NCBI GenBank assembly: GCA_964023275.1
Contig: OZ029927.1
Location: 21,210,480-21,274,479, forward strand
Length of the DNA stretch: 64,000 nt
Reading direction: 5' to 3'
Origin: Norana najaformis
Taxonomy: Eukaryota; Annelida; Clitellata; Crassiclitellata; Hormogastridae
The position numbers were made by a program, and so were the translations under genes. Numbering within the stretch: position 1 is the stretch's first letter; the number at the start of each line of letters is the position of its first letter. The notes beneath the pieces were generated by a model that was not told the DNA's origin, made no database searches, and saw only the letters and a program-made list of their open reading frames with translations. This document shows, piece after piece, positions 1 to 12,655 of this stretch.

Positions 1-348
1 GCACAGAACAAATACCAACAGTGTCTCAAGAATTTTGCTTACAAATGGAAATTGCCCATATATCAGGTGGCAACTGGCAGGCTTTTCGATGTTCATGAAG
101 TTTTGACTAACAAAAAGGTGCAACACATGCTGTAGGCTTACGCGAGACCTTCCGATTTCACTACTGCATCTATTCACGTTGACATTTGTTGCTATGTCTG
201 CAAAACATGAGTAGGCGTCAACTAGTAAGCATAACGACATGTCCTGACAACGGCTTGTAAACGAAATACAAATCAATAGCATGAACAAACTTCTTACATT
301 GCTCCAGTAATTACATGTACGTGGGACCTGATTCGCACCAGGAGCGTT

Positions 349-3008
349 ATGGACGCAATCAAGATTGAAATACTAACTTGGATTCAGCTCTTCCTATGTA
401 CACATATTGGTAAGAAATTTTTCAAATTGTCAGTCAAGAATATTTAAGGCTCAGTTATAACAGCTTTTGCAGTAATATGTTAAAAGTGTCTTTAAAAGAT
501 TCGAAATAACCATTTGGCTTCTAAAGTCAACAAGCCAAAGCTTCAGTATTTTACTGAAAGTAATCCCGGTAATAGAAAGCCTCAATTACGGGGTTTGAAC
601 CTCATCGTTGCATATAGTAATATAAAAGTTTAAAATAATTCTGCTAAACAGCATTGTGAGGGTATGACAAAATCATGGTTGCATTGTAGATCGCGGATAA
701 CCTCCTAATGAATTCTGCTATAGCCCAAATGTGCAATATCAAAATACATCAGTAAGTCACACGATCGATGGAAAATACGAATAAGTCATTTAAGACATTT
801 GTCGAAAATTTTTTGACATACAGTTTAAATAATTTCTTTAAAATTGTAACTATTTCTCTTTTAGCACACATGGATGTGAATGTTGCCCGTGGAAAGCCGA
901 CGATCGCTAGCAGCAGCTACTGCTTCGAAAACAACACGTGTGGGTCACATTTAGCCGTGGATGGCAATTACGACACCCGCTTTTTTCACTATTCCTGTTT
1001 TGCAACAACCGACTCCTCAGGTGGCCCAAATTGGTGGGCGGTCGATATGAGACAAATCGTCGTCGTTAAAGAGGTCATTGTCACCAATCGTGGAGGAGGT
1101 GCTTCAGATTTATGTGATATGGTCTGCGGTGAGTAAATAAACTGGCTATTCGTCCACTGAGTGAAAAAAATAACGTCATTATGTTACAGTTAAGCGGGGA
1201 GGTCAAAGGTCGAATATACTGTAAACAAAAATATGCAACGTTGCAATCACTCTGGAATTACACGACCATTCGGTAAATTCAGTGAAACACGGTAGTTTGG
1301 TGGTTTTGAGTGCTGGACAATCAACCCAGAAGTCACGGGTTCAAAACTCGCCCAAAACAGAAAGATGTTTCGAAATATCTCATCCAATTTCATTGCCTAG
1401 CGAACTCAGCTATACTGTGGAAATAAGGAGACTGACCGAACTCTTTCGTCCGGAAGATCAGTCGACGAGGGAGAGGAACAGCCACTATCCTCCTTATAAT
1501 CCGAGGCTAAGAAATATGAAATCGCTAACGGTTGATGCTCATGGCTGTTTCACCGAATCATCTTAATAAAATGATCTTCTCCTTTACCTATTCTGCAATG
1601 CATTCACTGAGTCCGTTAAGGCATAAGCTGTGCATCACCTTCATATGTTATTGTGCAAATTTCACGACATCTTCTAATGTCTTCTCTTCAGCTATCATCG
1701 AGCCTAGGAACGCTTCCAGCACGGACAATTTTGTGCCATCTGCTTCTATCCCTTGTCTCCTGTAACAATTGGACGAACGATAATTAAATCCACGACTTCA
1801 TGTTATCGATGCGTGTCATCTTGAGTCTTTCCCGAGCTCGGAATCCAGGAATTGTTACTCTTCCGATGTAATGTATTACAATACAACGTAACGTTGTTTA
1901 AATTCAATATAATATTGAATATTATTATAGGACCTTTAGGTAATTTTAAGGCGCTACTCGATAACATAAGTGGGGTTAAATTGTTCCAGCTGTAACCATT
2001 ATTCATAAAAGAACAACTATTGATTTATATTCGATGTTTTCTCTATTGTGAATTTCAAGTTTCAGTTTGAACATATAGCATATCATCTCAAAGAAGGGCC
2101 CTTACAATTTCAATGACTTTTTCTGTATCGTAGAAACCCGACAGGACAATTTCATCGTCGGTCTGACAAACATAACACCCAACCTAAACACCGTCGTTAG
2201 AGGAAGTTACCCCATCTGCGGAGTTTATCCTGGACATGTTCTACCTTACGCTAATGTCTCAGTTCGTTGTGCACCAGGTAATCCTCCTGCAAGATATGTG
2301 ATCCTCCAACAACCAGCAAATGGACCAGGAGGTTTACAATTCTGCGAAGTTGAAGTCTGGACTAATCATACAAGTATGATTATTGCCTCTTGTTTGCCTC
2401 TATATTGAAGATTTCTTATCTGATCTAATGCAATCTAATCCAATCTATTAATTTCTACAGCGCTGTGATCCTAATTCACAAGCCAGAGGCCTATGTGGAT
2501 AATTAATAGTTTCAAATGAGCTTGTAGTCAAAATAACGAACCGTTGGGGAAACCCGTCGTTAATTAAATCGATCTGGAGAAAACTTGTCAAATGTTAAAG
2601 ACAACGAGTGTCTTCATATATTGTTTTATAAGTGCTAAATGAAATTCAGCTTAAAATCCTTACAAATTATATAGGAGTTTCTAAAATGCGCTTTATAAAA
2701 TTCCGGATTCAGACCTAGAAGTGTATCATTCTGGTTATGTTCACCGTTTAGGATCAGAGTGGAAACGCGAATCCGGTGTTCGTCTAGACAGTTACGTCTA
2801 TGCAACGACCTTTGTCGGCAGTGCACTGGACTGCATGGTCCTCTGTCAGAAACAAGGAATCGGATGCGATTCTTTCAACCACAGACCTGCAGACAACGCC
2901 TGTGAGTTGAATAGCCACCAAGCTGGAACCAATGCATCCGCAAAGCTTGTGAGTTCTGCTTGGAACTGGTGGATCCCGTCCTATGAAAACAAGTCCTTCA
3001 TTCCTTAG
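349..3008 (+). CDS. Secreted F-type lectin-PAN protein, copy 1
   Basis: Four-exon model: 349-409, 865-1128, 2134-2373 and 2713-3008, stop TAG. All introns are phase 1 with GT...AG borders, giving 861 nt or 286 residues. Exon 1 encodes a 20-residue signal peptide starting MDAIK with a hydrophobic core. Exons 2 and 3 encode an F-type lectin domain (residues about 21-188). Visible hallmarks are NVARGKPT at its start, AVDGNYDTRF (Ca-site loop), the NWWAVD strand, VTNRG, and CEVEVW at its end. Exon 4 encodes a PAN/apple-like module with the cysteine pattern DCMVLC...GCDSF...ACEL. F-type lectins usually bind fucosylated glycans, and PAN modules bind protein or sugar. Here the sugar-site motif is eroded (His and the second basic residue are missing), so fucose binding is uncertain. 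No membrane segment is present, so the protein is likely secreted. The start is the only ATG before the hydrophobic stretch and is identical in three copies. Confidence 0.85.
1288..1580 (+). repeat. tRNA-derived SINE in intron 2 of lectin copy 1
   Basis: The head has an A-box-like TAGTTTGGTGG, and about 45 bases later a B-box-like GGGTTCAAAACTCGCC, the spacing of a tRNA-derived Pol III promoter. The same insertion lies at the same place in copies 2 (about 7774) and 3 (about 14165), so it predates the triplication. The open frame over it is incidental. Confidence 0.5.
2420..2600. repeat. Dispersed repeat in intron 3 (TCTAATC-headed)
   Basis: Starts with repeated TCTAATC words, then a stretch reading ATTTCTACAGCGCTG and a body ending GGGGAAACCCGTCG. 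Related copies lie at about 8900-9060, 15300-15460 and 25370-25560, with shorter traces at about 52190 and 62570. This looks like the tail of a non-LTR or SINE family. Confidence 0.4.
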
Positions 3009-3928
3009 GCCTTGGTCCATGGGGTCACTCACTGCCCGTTGTTGTCGAACAACTAGAAAGCGATTAGAAACAATATCAGCTATGGAAAACATCACGATAT
3101 CGGAGAAGGTGTTTGTCTGTGAGTGAGCAATTCCCATGTTAATCACATGCAAAGAACATATCTTGAGTATTATATGCAGGACAAAGAAAACTGCTTTGTG
3201 TAGTCATAATGTGCGTGTTCTTGTTTCATGATAATCATTGTTGTTGTTGTTATTGTAATTGCAAATTTATATAGCACCACTTATGGTGAAGCTCATCAGA
3301 AGCGAACTCTAGACCTGACAACACGAAACCTCATTCTAACAGAATAGTTTTACGGAAAAGAGGCAAAGAATGGTCACGGAGGTCATGTCAGAGGTTGTTC
3401 GGCTACTTATCTTAGAAACATTTGGCCGACCACGGCGAAGCTTCTTTGCTACACTGTGGTTATTGTTTAACCTCAGTTTCAAACTTAGTTTCGTGAACTT
3501 TACATCTATTGTCATTTAATCGAAGTACGTTATATGTTCGTTGATTAAATTAAATTAATTAATTAGGTTAAATTTAATGTGTTGTCTATTTCTAGATTTA
3601 TCCGTGTTGTAAACAAAAAAAATAAATAACACACTAAAGAAAAAAGAGCAAGCTTCTGGTTTCCCCAAAATATATAAAATAATAAACTTTATACTGGCAA
3701 GGTACCGTTTCAAATGTCTGCTATGAAAGTGAAATTTTTCATGATAGCATTTGTGTTACTGCGTGGGAATTGATTCATGGTTCTTTACTGGATGCGAAAT
3801 CCGAAAGCCCCGAATATACATCAGCTCTCATACAGCACGAAAGAAGGCCAAGGACAGAACACCTCGGGGCCGTTTCGCTGATATGGCTACGCACACCAGA
3901 GTTTTGGCACCAGTGACAAACAGAAATA

Positions 3929-3990
3929 GACAGACAGACAGACAGACAGACAGAGAGGTAGACAGACAGATAGAGAAATAGAAAGAGATA
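3929..3990 (+). repeat. GACA microsatellite
   Basis: Pure GACA repeats followed by imperfect GACAGATAGAGA. The unit 2 counterpart near 10400 is shorter. Confidence 0.9.
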
Positions 3991-4059
3991 GAGAGATTGA
4001 GAATAGAATCTTCACACCCATACCGTCGCTGTATATTATTTTTTCAGGACGCACGCAGC

Positions 4060-4600
4060 GCTGCTTTTATTCACAATCTGCGTATTTAGACCAGAATGTT
4101 TGATTCATACGATTTCTTACAAAGGAAATCCCTGAGATATTCATGATATATTCCCTACAGGACCTCGATGCATAAAAAATTAGGTTTCAAGTAATTGGTC
4201 CATAAGATAGCAGTTCTTGTGTGTGCGACATTCAGCAAATACGGTCTTGTGGCTATTTCCCGGTCATTAAGTGAATAAACCCGGTGTGTAACAGGATGCA
4301 AATGGTGGCGCCTAGAACGACTTTCAGATTACTCACAGCAATCGTTACTCAATGAGTCTGATGTAAGTGGGTCAAACGTTCGTTTACGCTGAGAGTTACT
4401 GTCTCGTTCTAAACCGCATTAACACAACCTTAGTCTGACTGTTGGAAAAAAGAGCTGTATGTATGTATGTATGTATCTAGGTATGTATGTATATGTGTAT
4501 GTATCTATGTATGTACGTGTGTATGTATGAATGTGTGTGTGTATGTATGTGTGGATGTATGAATGTGTGTATGTGTGTATGTATGTGTGTATGTACACTG
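4060..4600 (+). repeat. SINE body with (TATG)n tail, head missing
   Basis: Matches the body of the tRNA-headed repeat at 38975-39570 and 56278-56960: shared CCTCGATGCATAAA, CATTAAGTG and GAGCT followed by a TATG run (4456-4593). The tRNA-like head is absent here. It is inserted only in tandem unit 1. Confidence 0.6.
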
Positions 4601-4914
4601 AAGTTAGACTATTCCGTCTATAAATTTTCAAGATAACAATCTTCACTGAACAACATCAAATTTCTCTTTACACTATCATCAAGTTTCATCAAATTTATTG
4701 ATAAAATAGAAACAATAATTGATCGATGAAACCTAGCAGAAATATGAAGACAACCATGATATTTTTCAAACGATATCACTAAGAGCTAATCGATCTGAAG
4801 TGCACGAGTCTTATTAGCCTAACTTGTTTTCCAGAAAAAAATCAATTCCGTACAAGCTGTGATCAACATCCGCAATGTCGCCCAAGCTATGAAAGAAAAA
4901 CAACAATAATTGAA

Positions 4915-5215
4915 TCACATCCTTATTTGGCCTAAGCTCATTGTTTTAGTGTTTGGAAGACATTTAATCTGTGCCAGAACCACTTTAAATTTCGGTAAGC
5001 ACACTAGGGCTAAACACTTGCATGGGTGACCATCGTCGGAATACCAGGTTATCTGGGTCAAATGCTTTAATGGTTGCGCTTTAGTTTCAGCACCTTTCAC
5101 TCCCCTGGACTCACACCTCTGCAGAGTTTCTTTATAATGTGGAGTCGTGCAGACAGATGTGTTTCTTTGCACATAACCCTATAAGTTTGCAGGGAAGCCC
5201 AAGTAGATCGTGTTC
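4915..5215 (+). repeat. 5S rRNA-like element (SINE3-type), copy 1
   Basis: The core at 4994-5060 resembles the 5S rRNA internal promoter and 3' half: AAGCACACTAGGGC (box A-like), ACTTGCATGGGTGACC (box C-like) and GGAATACCAGGT. It is not a functional 5S gene, because the 5' half is unrecognisable. Copies recur at 11435-11735 and, more decayed, at 21300-21545, each followed by TTAGATTAG repeats and a conserved body. Confidence 0.6.
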
Positions 5216-5282
5216 TATACAAGCCCGCAAGTCTCTTAATCGAAATGAATATAAGTGCCTATAAATGTTCGAGTATAGCCGA

Positions 5283-5400
5283 CTAATTAGATTAGATTAG
5301 ATTATGTTAGGTTGAGTTAGATTAGGTTTAGGCTAGGCTAGTTTGAGTTGGGTTAGGTTGTTTTGGATTAGATAAGGTTTGTTTACGTTACATAAGATTA
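5283..5400 (+). repeat. Degenerate TTAGATTAGG tract
   Basis: Irregular ATTAGATTAG and GTTAGGTT words of about 115 bases. It links the 5S-like head to the conserved body downstream; equivalents are at about 11808-11935 and 21605-21730. Confidence 0.7.
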
Positions 5401-5700
5401 GATTATCCGATTCTTGAAGTGCTTTCGAGATTGAAGTTGAGATTCTTCGTATCGTTTCCATCTTTCTTGGAATAGACGGAAGAGGTCGTCTCTCCCGTTG
5501 CCTTCCCTCCGGTGTTTTTCACGGGACACCATCTCATATGCATCGATAACTTTCATCGTTCGTCCTACTGGTTCTTCACCGTTGGACAGTGGGCACTTCA
5601 GTATACCAGCAAGGACTAGGTCGTTCATATTACACTCCGCTTCAACGGGACGACCACGTGTAGGTGATACGGTGGTCATTTGGGCATCAGAGACTTAGCG
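5398..5700. repeat. Conserved body of the 5S-headed repeat, copy 1
   Basis: About 300 bases shared with 11940-12225 and, at lower identity, 21728-22010. A minus-strand open frame runs through it, with the core TMKVIDAYE kept as TMKVINAYE in the distant copy. I do not recognise a protein and treat it as repeat sequence. Confidence 0.5.
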
Positions 5701-5922
5701 TGGCGTTCGTTGTCCCCTTTCCCTTGCATTTAAGCGTTGGGCGTTCTTAGACTCGAATAAGGAACCGAGAAATGGTCGATCCCTTTATCCGTGTGAATGA
5801 AGGCTGACGAACCTTAAGTCTCGGCCAATGATGCGACTTGAGATTCTGAAACTATGGGGGCAGTGATTGAAGCGGTAAGAGAATTACTCCACAATACCCA
5901 GCAGTTAACTGTTGGAAGAATT

Positions 5923-6205
5923 AATAGCAATCGTAAACTTGAGAGTTCTACAGCATCCAACGAAAGCTAAGTAACGTGAACTGGCTTATTCACTGGCGTT
6001 CAGTCAAGACAAATTCGATAGGCAAGAAGGGTTCGGTTCCAGGTAAAGATCAAAGAGTTAGGCAGGCGGGCGGGCGGGCGGGCGGGCGGATAGGCAGCCA
6101 CACAGTAGCGGTTGGTGATGTTGGAATTAATTATGTGCGATATATAAGAGGAAGAAGAGGAAGCAGGGTAGGATCTGCGGAAGAGGAGTGTTTTAGTTCC
6201 AATGA
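5923..6205 (+). repeat. Dispersed repeat FamA, copy in unit 1
   Basis: FamA starts AATCGTAA...TTCTACAGC, continues AGCTTATTCAC and CGATAGGC, and ends in GGAAGAGGAGTGTTTT. Read in reverse, it encodes SKLKTLL-type words followed by GGCGCTGTAGAAAT, the layout of a CR1/L2-type LINE 3' end. A GGCG array (6062-6088) has expanded inside this copy. Confidence 0.6.
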
Positions 6206-6834
6206 TATGCTTGCAGAGAAACCAGTGCCGTGTCTGGTTTACGTTTGCCGATACTCAGGTAAAAATGAACCATTGTCTGCAATCATAAATTGTCAGCAAT
6301 AAAAACGGTCATTTCACCTTTTATTTCTATGCTATTCAGAACAGCTTAGTTCGATACAATCAACTTGGTCTAAATACACTAATGTTGGCTCAACTACGGT
6401 TAGCACAAATCAATTTCACCTTTTCCGCATCAGCTTCCTGATCAAGCATTGTTGTGACCGAACGAATTAACGCGCATTGCATCGAAGCACAGAACAAATA
6501 CCAACAGTGTCTCGAAAATTTTGCTTACAAATGGAAATTGCCCGCATATCAGGTGGCAACTGGCAGGCTTTTCGATGTGCATGAAGTTTTGACTAACAAA
6601 AAGGTGCTACACATGCTATAGGCTTACGCGAGACCTTCCGATTTCACTACTGCATGTATTCACGTTGACATTTATTGTTATGTCTGCAAAATATGAGTAG
6701 GCGTCAACTAGTAAGCATAGCGACCTGTCCTGACAACGGCTTGTAAACGAAATACAAATCAATAGCATGAACAAACTTCTTACATTGCTCCAGTAATTAC
6801 ATGTACGTGGGATCTGATTCGCACCAGGAGCGTT

Positions 6835-9490
6835 ATGGACGCAATCAAGATGGAAATACTAACTTGGATTCAGCTCTTCCTATGTACACATATTGGTAAG
6901 AAAATTTTCAAATTGTCAGTCAAGAATACTTAAGGCCCAGTTATAACAGCTTTTGCAGTAATATGTTAAAAGTGTTTTTAAAAGATTCGAAATAACCTTT
7001 TGGCTCCTAAAGTCAACAAGCCAAAGCTTCAGTATTTTATTGAAAGTAATTCAATTAATAGAAAGCTCAATTACGGGGTTTGAACCTCATCGTTGCATAT
7101 AGTAATATAAAAGTTTAAAATAATTCTGCTAAACAGCATTGTGAGGGTAAGATAAAATCATGGTTGCATTGTAGATCGCGGATAACCTCCTAATGAATTC
7201 TGCTATAGCACAAATGTGCAATCTCAAAATACATCAGTAAGTCACACGATCGATGGAAAATATGATTGAGTCATTTAAGACATTTATCGAAATTTTTTTT
7301 GACATACAGTTTAAATAATTTCTTAAAAATTGTAACTATTTCTCTTTTAGCACACCTGGATGTGAATGTTGCCCGTGGAAAGCCGACGATCGCTAGCAAC
7401 CGCTACTGTCACGGAAACAACACGTGTGGGTCACATTCAGCCGTGGATGGCAATTACGACACCCGCTTTTATCACTATTCCTGCTTTTCAGCAGGCGAAC
7501 CCTCAGGTGGCCCAAATTGGTGGGCGGTCGATATGAGACAAATCGTCGTCGTTAAAGAGGTCATTGTCACCAATCGTGGAGGAGGTGCTTCAGATTTATG
7601 TGATATGGTCTGCGGTGAGTAAATAAACTGGCTATTCGTCCACTGAGTGAAAAAAATAACGTCATTATGTTACAGTTAAGCGGGGAGGTCAAAGGTCGAA
7701 TATACTGTAAACAAAAATATGGAACGTTGCAATCACTCTGGAATTACACGACCAATCGTTAAATTCAGTGAAACACGGTAGTTTGGTGGTTTTGAGTGCT
7801 GGACAATCAACCCAGAAGTCAGTGGTTCAAAACTCGCCCAAAACAGAAAGATGTTTCGAAATATCTCATCCAATTTCATTGCCTAGCGAACTCAGCTATA
7901 CTGTGGAAATAAGGAGACTGACCGAACTCTTTCGTCCGGAAGATCAGTCGACGAAGGAGAGGAACAGCCACTATCCTCCTTATAATCCGAGGCTAAGAAA
8001 TATGAAATCGCTAACGGTTGATGCTCATGGCTGAATCGCGGAGTCATCTTAACAAAATGATCTTCTCCTTTACCTCTTCTTCATTGCATTCACTAAGTCC
8101 GTTAAGGCATAAGCTGTGCATCACCTTCATATGTTATTGTGCAAATTTCACGACATCTTCTAATGTCTTGTATCGAGCCTAGGAACGCTTCCAGCACGGA
8201 CAATTTTGTGCCATCTGCTTCTATCCCTTGTCCCTTGTAACAATTGGACGAACGATAATTAAATCCACGACTTCATGTTATCGATGCGTGTCATCTTGGG
8301 TCTTTCCCCAGCTCGGAATCCAGGAATTGTTACTTTTCCGATGTCATGTATAACAATACAACGTAACGTTGTTTGAATTCAAAATATGTAATATAATTGA
8401 ATATTTCTATAGGACCTTTAGGTAATTTTAAGGCGCTACTCGATAACATAAGTGGGATTAAATTGTTCCAGCTGTAACCATAATTCATAAAAGAACAACT
8501 ATTGATTTATATTCGATATTTTCTCTATTGTAAATTTCAAGTTTCAGTTTGAACATATAGCATACCATCTCAAAGAGGGGCTCTTATAGTTTCAATGACT
8601 TTTTCTGTATCGTAGAAACCCGACTGGACAATTTCATCGTCGGTCTGACAAACATAACACCCAGCAATGACACCGTCGTTAGAGGCAGTTACCCCATCTG
8701 CGGAATCTATCCTGGACATGTTCTACCTTACGCTAATGCCTCAGTTCGTTGTGCACCAGATAGTCCTCCTGCAAGATATGTGATCCTCCAACAACCAGCA
8801 AATGGACCAGGAGGTTTTAACTTCTGCGAAGTTGAAGTCTGGACTAATCATACAAGTATGATTATTGCTTCTAGTTTGCCTCTATATTGAAGATTTCTAA
8901 TCTGATCTAATGCAATCTAATCCAATCTATTAATTTCAATTGCGCTGTGATCCTAATTCACAAGCCAGAGGCCTATGTGGATAATTAAGAGTTTCAAATG
9001 AGCTTATAGTCAAAATAACGAACCGTTGGGGAAACCCGTCGTTAATTAAATCGATCTGGAGAAAACTTGTCAAGTGTTAAAAACAACGAGTGTCTTCATA
9101 AATTGTTTTATAAGTGCTAAAGGAAACTCAGCTTAAAATCCTTACAAATTATATAGGAGTCTCTAAAATGCGCTTTGTAAAATTCCGGATTTAGACCTAG
9201 AAGTGTATCATTCTGGTTATGTTCACCGTTTAGGATCAGAGTGGAAACGCGAATCCTGTGTTCGTCTCGACAGTTACGTCTATGCAACGACCTTTGTCGG
9301 CAGTGCACTGGACTGCATGGTCCTCTGTCAGAAACAAGAAATCGGATGCGATTCTTTCAACCACAGACCTGCAGACAACGCCTGTGAGTTGAATAGCCAC
9401 CAAGCTGGAACTAATGCATCCGCAAAGCTTGTGAGTTCTGCTTGGAACTGGTGGATCCAGTACTATGAAACCAAGTCCATCCTTCCTTAG
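6835..9490 (+). CDS. Secreted F-type lectin-PAN protein, copy 2
   Basis: Exons 6835-6895, 7351-7614, 8616-8855 and 9195-9490 have the same lengths (61, 264, 240, 296 nt) and phases as copy 1, giving 286 residues. The signal peptide differs by one residue (MDAIKM). Lectin-domain hallmarks AVDGNYDTRF, NWWAVD, VTNRG and CEVEVW are present. Differences from copy 1 cluster on the presumed ligand face: NRYCHGNNTC against SSYCFENNTC, and CFSAGEPSGG against CFATTDSSGG. The PAN exon keeps all four core cysteines and ends IQYYETKSILP. It is likely secreted. The frame is intact and this is the cleanest copy together with copy 1. Confidence 0.85.
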
Positions 9491-10529
9491 GCCTTGGTCC
9501 ATGGGGTCACTCACTGCCCGTTGTTGTCGAACAACTAGAAGGCGACTAGAAACAATATCAGCGATGGAAAACATCCCAAAATCGGAGAAGGTGTTTGTCT
9601 GTGAGTGACAACTCGCATGTTAATCACAAGCAAAGAACTTATCTTCGGTATTATATGCAGGACAAAGAAAACTGCTTTGTATAGTCATAATGTGCGTGTT
9701 CTTGTTTCATGATGATCATTATTGTTGTTGTTATTGTAATTGCAAATTTATATAGCACCACTTAGGGTGAAGCTCATCAGAAGCGAACTCTTGACCTGAC
9801 AACACGAAACCTTAATGTAACAGAAAATTTTACGGAAAAGAGGCAACGAATGGCCACGGAGGTCATGTCACAGGTTGTTCGGCTACTTATCTTAGAAACA
9901 TTTGACCGTCCACGGCGAAGCTTCTGTGCTGCACTTTGGTTATTGTTAACTTCAGTTTCTACCTTAGTTTCGTAAACTTTACATCAATTGTCATTTAATC
10001 GAAGTAGGTTATATGTTCGTTGATTAAATTAAATTAATTAATTAGGTTAAATTTAATGTGTTGTCTATTTCTAGATTTATCCGTGTTGTAAACAAAAAAT
10101 AAATAAAACACTAAAGAAAAAAGAGCAAGCTTCTGGTTTTTCCAAAATATATAAAATAATAAACATTATACTGACAAGGTACCATTTCAAAAGTCTGGTA
10201 TGAAAGTGAAATCTTTCAAGATAGCATTTGTGTTACTGCGTGGGAATTGATTCATGGTTCTGTACTGATGCGAAATCCGAAAGCCCCGAATATACATCAG
10301 CTTTCATACAGCACGGAAGAAGGCCAAGGACAGAACACCTCGGGGCCGTTTTGCTGACATGGCTACGCACATCAGAGTTTGCCACCAGTGACAAACAGAA
10401 ACAGACAGACAGACAGACATAGAGGCAGGTAGACAGACAGATAAATAGAAAGAGATAGAGAGATAGAGAATAGAGCCTTCACACCCATGCCGTCGCTATA
10501 TATATTATTTCTTCAGAACGCACGCAGGT

Positions 10530-10765
10530 TTGTATGTATGTATGTGTGTATGTATGTATGTGTGTATGTATGTGTGTATGTATGTACGTGTGTATGTATG
10601 AATGTGTGTATGTATGTATGTGTATGTATTTATGTATGTGTGGATGTATGTATGTGTGTGTATGTATGTATGTCTGCCTGCATGTATGTATGTATGTATG
10701 CATGCATGCATGTATGTATCTATGTATGTATGTTTGTATGTGTGTATGTATGTATGTATGCATGA
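10530..10765 (+). repeat. TATG/TGTATG microsatellite
   Basis: About 235 bases of TATG, TGTG and TGCATG units. Long open frames of alternating Tyr/Val/Cys/Met on + and Thr/His/Ile on - are products of the repeat. Confidence 0.95.
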
Positions 10766-10986
10766 ATGTAATGTGTTTTAGACAGTTAAGCGGATGAAGT
10801 TTTAGCGAGGTTCTTCATGAAAGTGTTTTCGTAACCATGTGAAAACTATTTAACACGATGAACAATTGTCGAGAGAACTTCACTAACTAACCAATTAAGT
10901 TCAAAACGCCGTCACTCGCTGTTCAAATATGGTGCTTTTTACATTGTTGCATTTTATATGGGATTCAATGAGACCTGATTTCTCCT

Positions 10987-11045
10987 CATCCTCTCTCTCT
11001 CTCTCTCGCTCGCTCTCTCTCTCCCTGTCTCTCTCTGTCTCTCTG
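10987..11045 (+). repeat. CT-rich simple repeat
   Basis: Runs of CTCTCTCT interrupted by G, inside the unit 2-specific segment. Confidence 0.9.
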
Positions 11046-11434
11046 ATTACTTCCTGCTCTTCTCTCTATGTGTGTCTGTCTCTCAAGAGTTCGACATTTT
11101 TTAGACTATCAGTACACTGAAGTTAGACTATTCCGTCTATAAATTTTCAAGATAACAATCTTCACTGAACAACATCAAATTTCTCGATACACTATCATCA
11201 AGTTTCATCAGATTTATTGATAAAATAGAAACAATAATTGATCGATGAAACCTATCCGAAATATGAAGACAACCATGATATATTTCAAACGATCTCATTA
11301 AGAGCTAATCGATCTAAAGTGCACGAGTCTTATTAGCCTAACTTGATTTCCAGAAAAAAATCAATTCCGTACAAGCTGTAATCAACATCCGCAATGTCGC
11401 CCAAGCTATGAAAGAAAAAAAAACAATAATTGAA

Positions 11435-11735
11435 TCACATCCTTAATTGGCCTAAGCTCATTGTTTTAGTGTTTGGAAGACATTTAATCTGTGTCAGAAC
11501 CACTTTAAATTTCGGTAAGCACACTAGAGCTAAACACTTGCATGGATGACCATCGTCGGAATACCAGGTTATCTGGGTCAAGTGCTTTAATGGTTGCGCT
11601 TTAGTGTCATCACCTTTCAATCCCCTGGACTCACACCTCTGCAGAGTTTCTTTATAATGTGGAGTCGTGCAGACAGATGTGTTTCTTTGCACATAACCCT
11701 ATAAGCATGCAGGGAAACCCATGCAGATCGTGTTC
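11435..11735 (+). repeat. 5S rRNA-like element, copy 2
   Basis: Same layout as at 4915, core 11514-11580. One change in the box C-like motif: GGGTGACC reads GGATGACC here. Confidence 0.6.
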
Positions 11736-11939
11736 TATACAAGCCCGCAAGTCTCTTAATCGAAATGAATATAAGTCCTATAAAAGTTCGAGTATAGCCG
11801 ACTAATTAGATTAGATTAGATTAGATTAGATTATGTTAGGTTAAGTTAAGTTAAATTAGGTTTAGGCTAGGTTTGTTTGGGTTGGGTTAGGTTGTTTTGG
11901 ATTAGATTAGGTTTGTTTACGTTACATAAGATTAGATTA

Positions 11940-12225
11940 TCCGATTCTTGAAGTGCTTTCGAGATTGAAGAAGAGTGTCGTTTCTATCATTCTTGGGATA
12001 GACGGAAGAGGTCGTCTCTCCCGTTGCCTTCCTTCCGGTGTTTTTCACGGGACATCCTCTCATATGCATCGATAACTTTCATCGTTCGTCCTACTGCTTC
12101 TTCACCGCCGGACAGTGGGCACTTGCATATACCAGCAAGGACTAGGTCGTTCATATTACACTCCGCTTCAACGGGAGCACCACGTGTTGGCGATATGGTG
12201 GTCATTTGGGCATCAGAGACTTAGC
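11940..12225. repeat. Conserved body of the 5S-headed repeat, copy 2
   Basis: Unit 2 counterpart of 5398-5700, with small deletions near its start. It follows a TTAGATTAG tract (11808-11935). Confidence 0.5.
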
Positions 12226-12450
12226 GTGGCGTTCGTTGTCCCCTTTCCCTTGCATTTAAGCGTTGGGCGTTCTTAGACTCGAATAAGGAACCGAGAAATG
12301 ATCGATCCCTTTATCCGTGTGAATGAAGGCTGACGAACCTTAAGTCTCGGCCAATGATGCGACTTGAGATTCTGAAACTATGGGGGCAGTGATTGAAGCG
12401 GTAGGCGAATTACTCCACAATACCCAGCAGTTAACTGTTGGAAAAATTAA

Positions 12451-12655
12451 TAGCAATCGTAAACTTGAGAGTTCTACAGCACCCAACGAAAGCTAAGTAA
12501 CGTGAACTGGCTTATTCACTGGCGTTCAGTCAAGACAAATTCGATAGGCAAGAAGGGTTCGGTTCCAGGTAAAGATCAAAGAGTTAGGCAGGCGGGCGAG
12601 CGGGTTGGCGGGCGGACAGGCAGCCACACAGTTGCGGTTGGTGATGTTGGAATTA
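12451..12655 (+). repeat. FamA repeat, copy in unit 2
   Basis: Counterpart of 5923-6205. The GGCG array is reduced to a few interrupted units, and the 3' part after about 12655 is missing. Confidence 0.6.

Larger units (their letters stand above)
1..6486 (+). repeat. Tandem unit 1 of the F-type lectin locus
   Basis: First of three direct repeats. The opening bases recur at 6487 and 12875 with few differences, and the order signal exon, lectin exons, PAN exon, GACA tract, TATG tract, 5S-like element and LINE-tail repeat is kept in unit 2. Unit 1 carries a SINE body of about 400 bp (about 4060-4455) that unit 2 lacks, and unit 2 has a segment of about 340 bp (about 10770-11105) that unit 1 lacks. 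The units have therefore diverged by insertion since duplication. Confidence 0.85.

Noticed and set aside
1282-1566. ORF in intron 2 of lectin copy 1, with counterparts in copies 2 and 3
   Set aside because: Coincides with a tRNA-like SINE; conservation follows from the tandem duplication.
2784-3152. Minus-strand ORF over the PAN exon, also at 9236-9574 and 15640-16038
   Set aside because: Antisense shadow of a conserved exon. It repeats in all copies only because the + exon is conserved.
4419-4646. Thr/His/Ile-rich ORFs over TATG repeats, also at 10479-10797, 56734-56995 and 57220-57417
   Set aside because: Translation of microsatellites; no splice or domain support.
4994-5060. A functional 5S rRNA gene
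   Set aside because: Only the internal-promoter and 3'-half words match. The 5' half is missing and the copy is embedded in a repeat.
5398-5679. Minus-strand ORF in the 5S-headed repeat as a gene
   Set aside because: Lies in a dispersed repeat, is broken in the third copy, has no recognised domain and no exon context.
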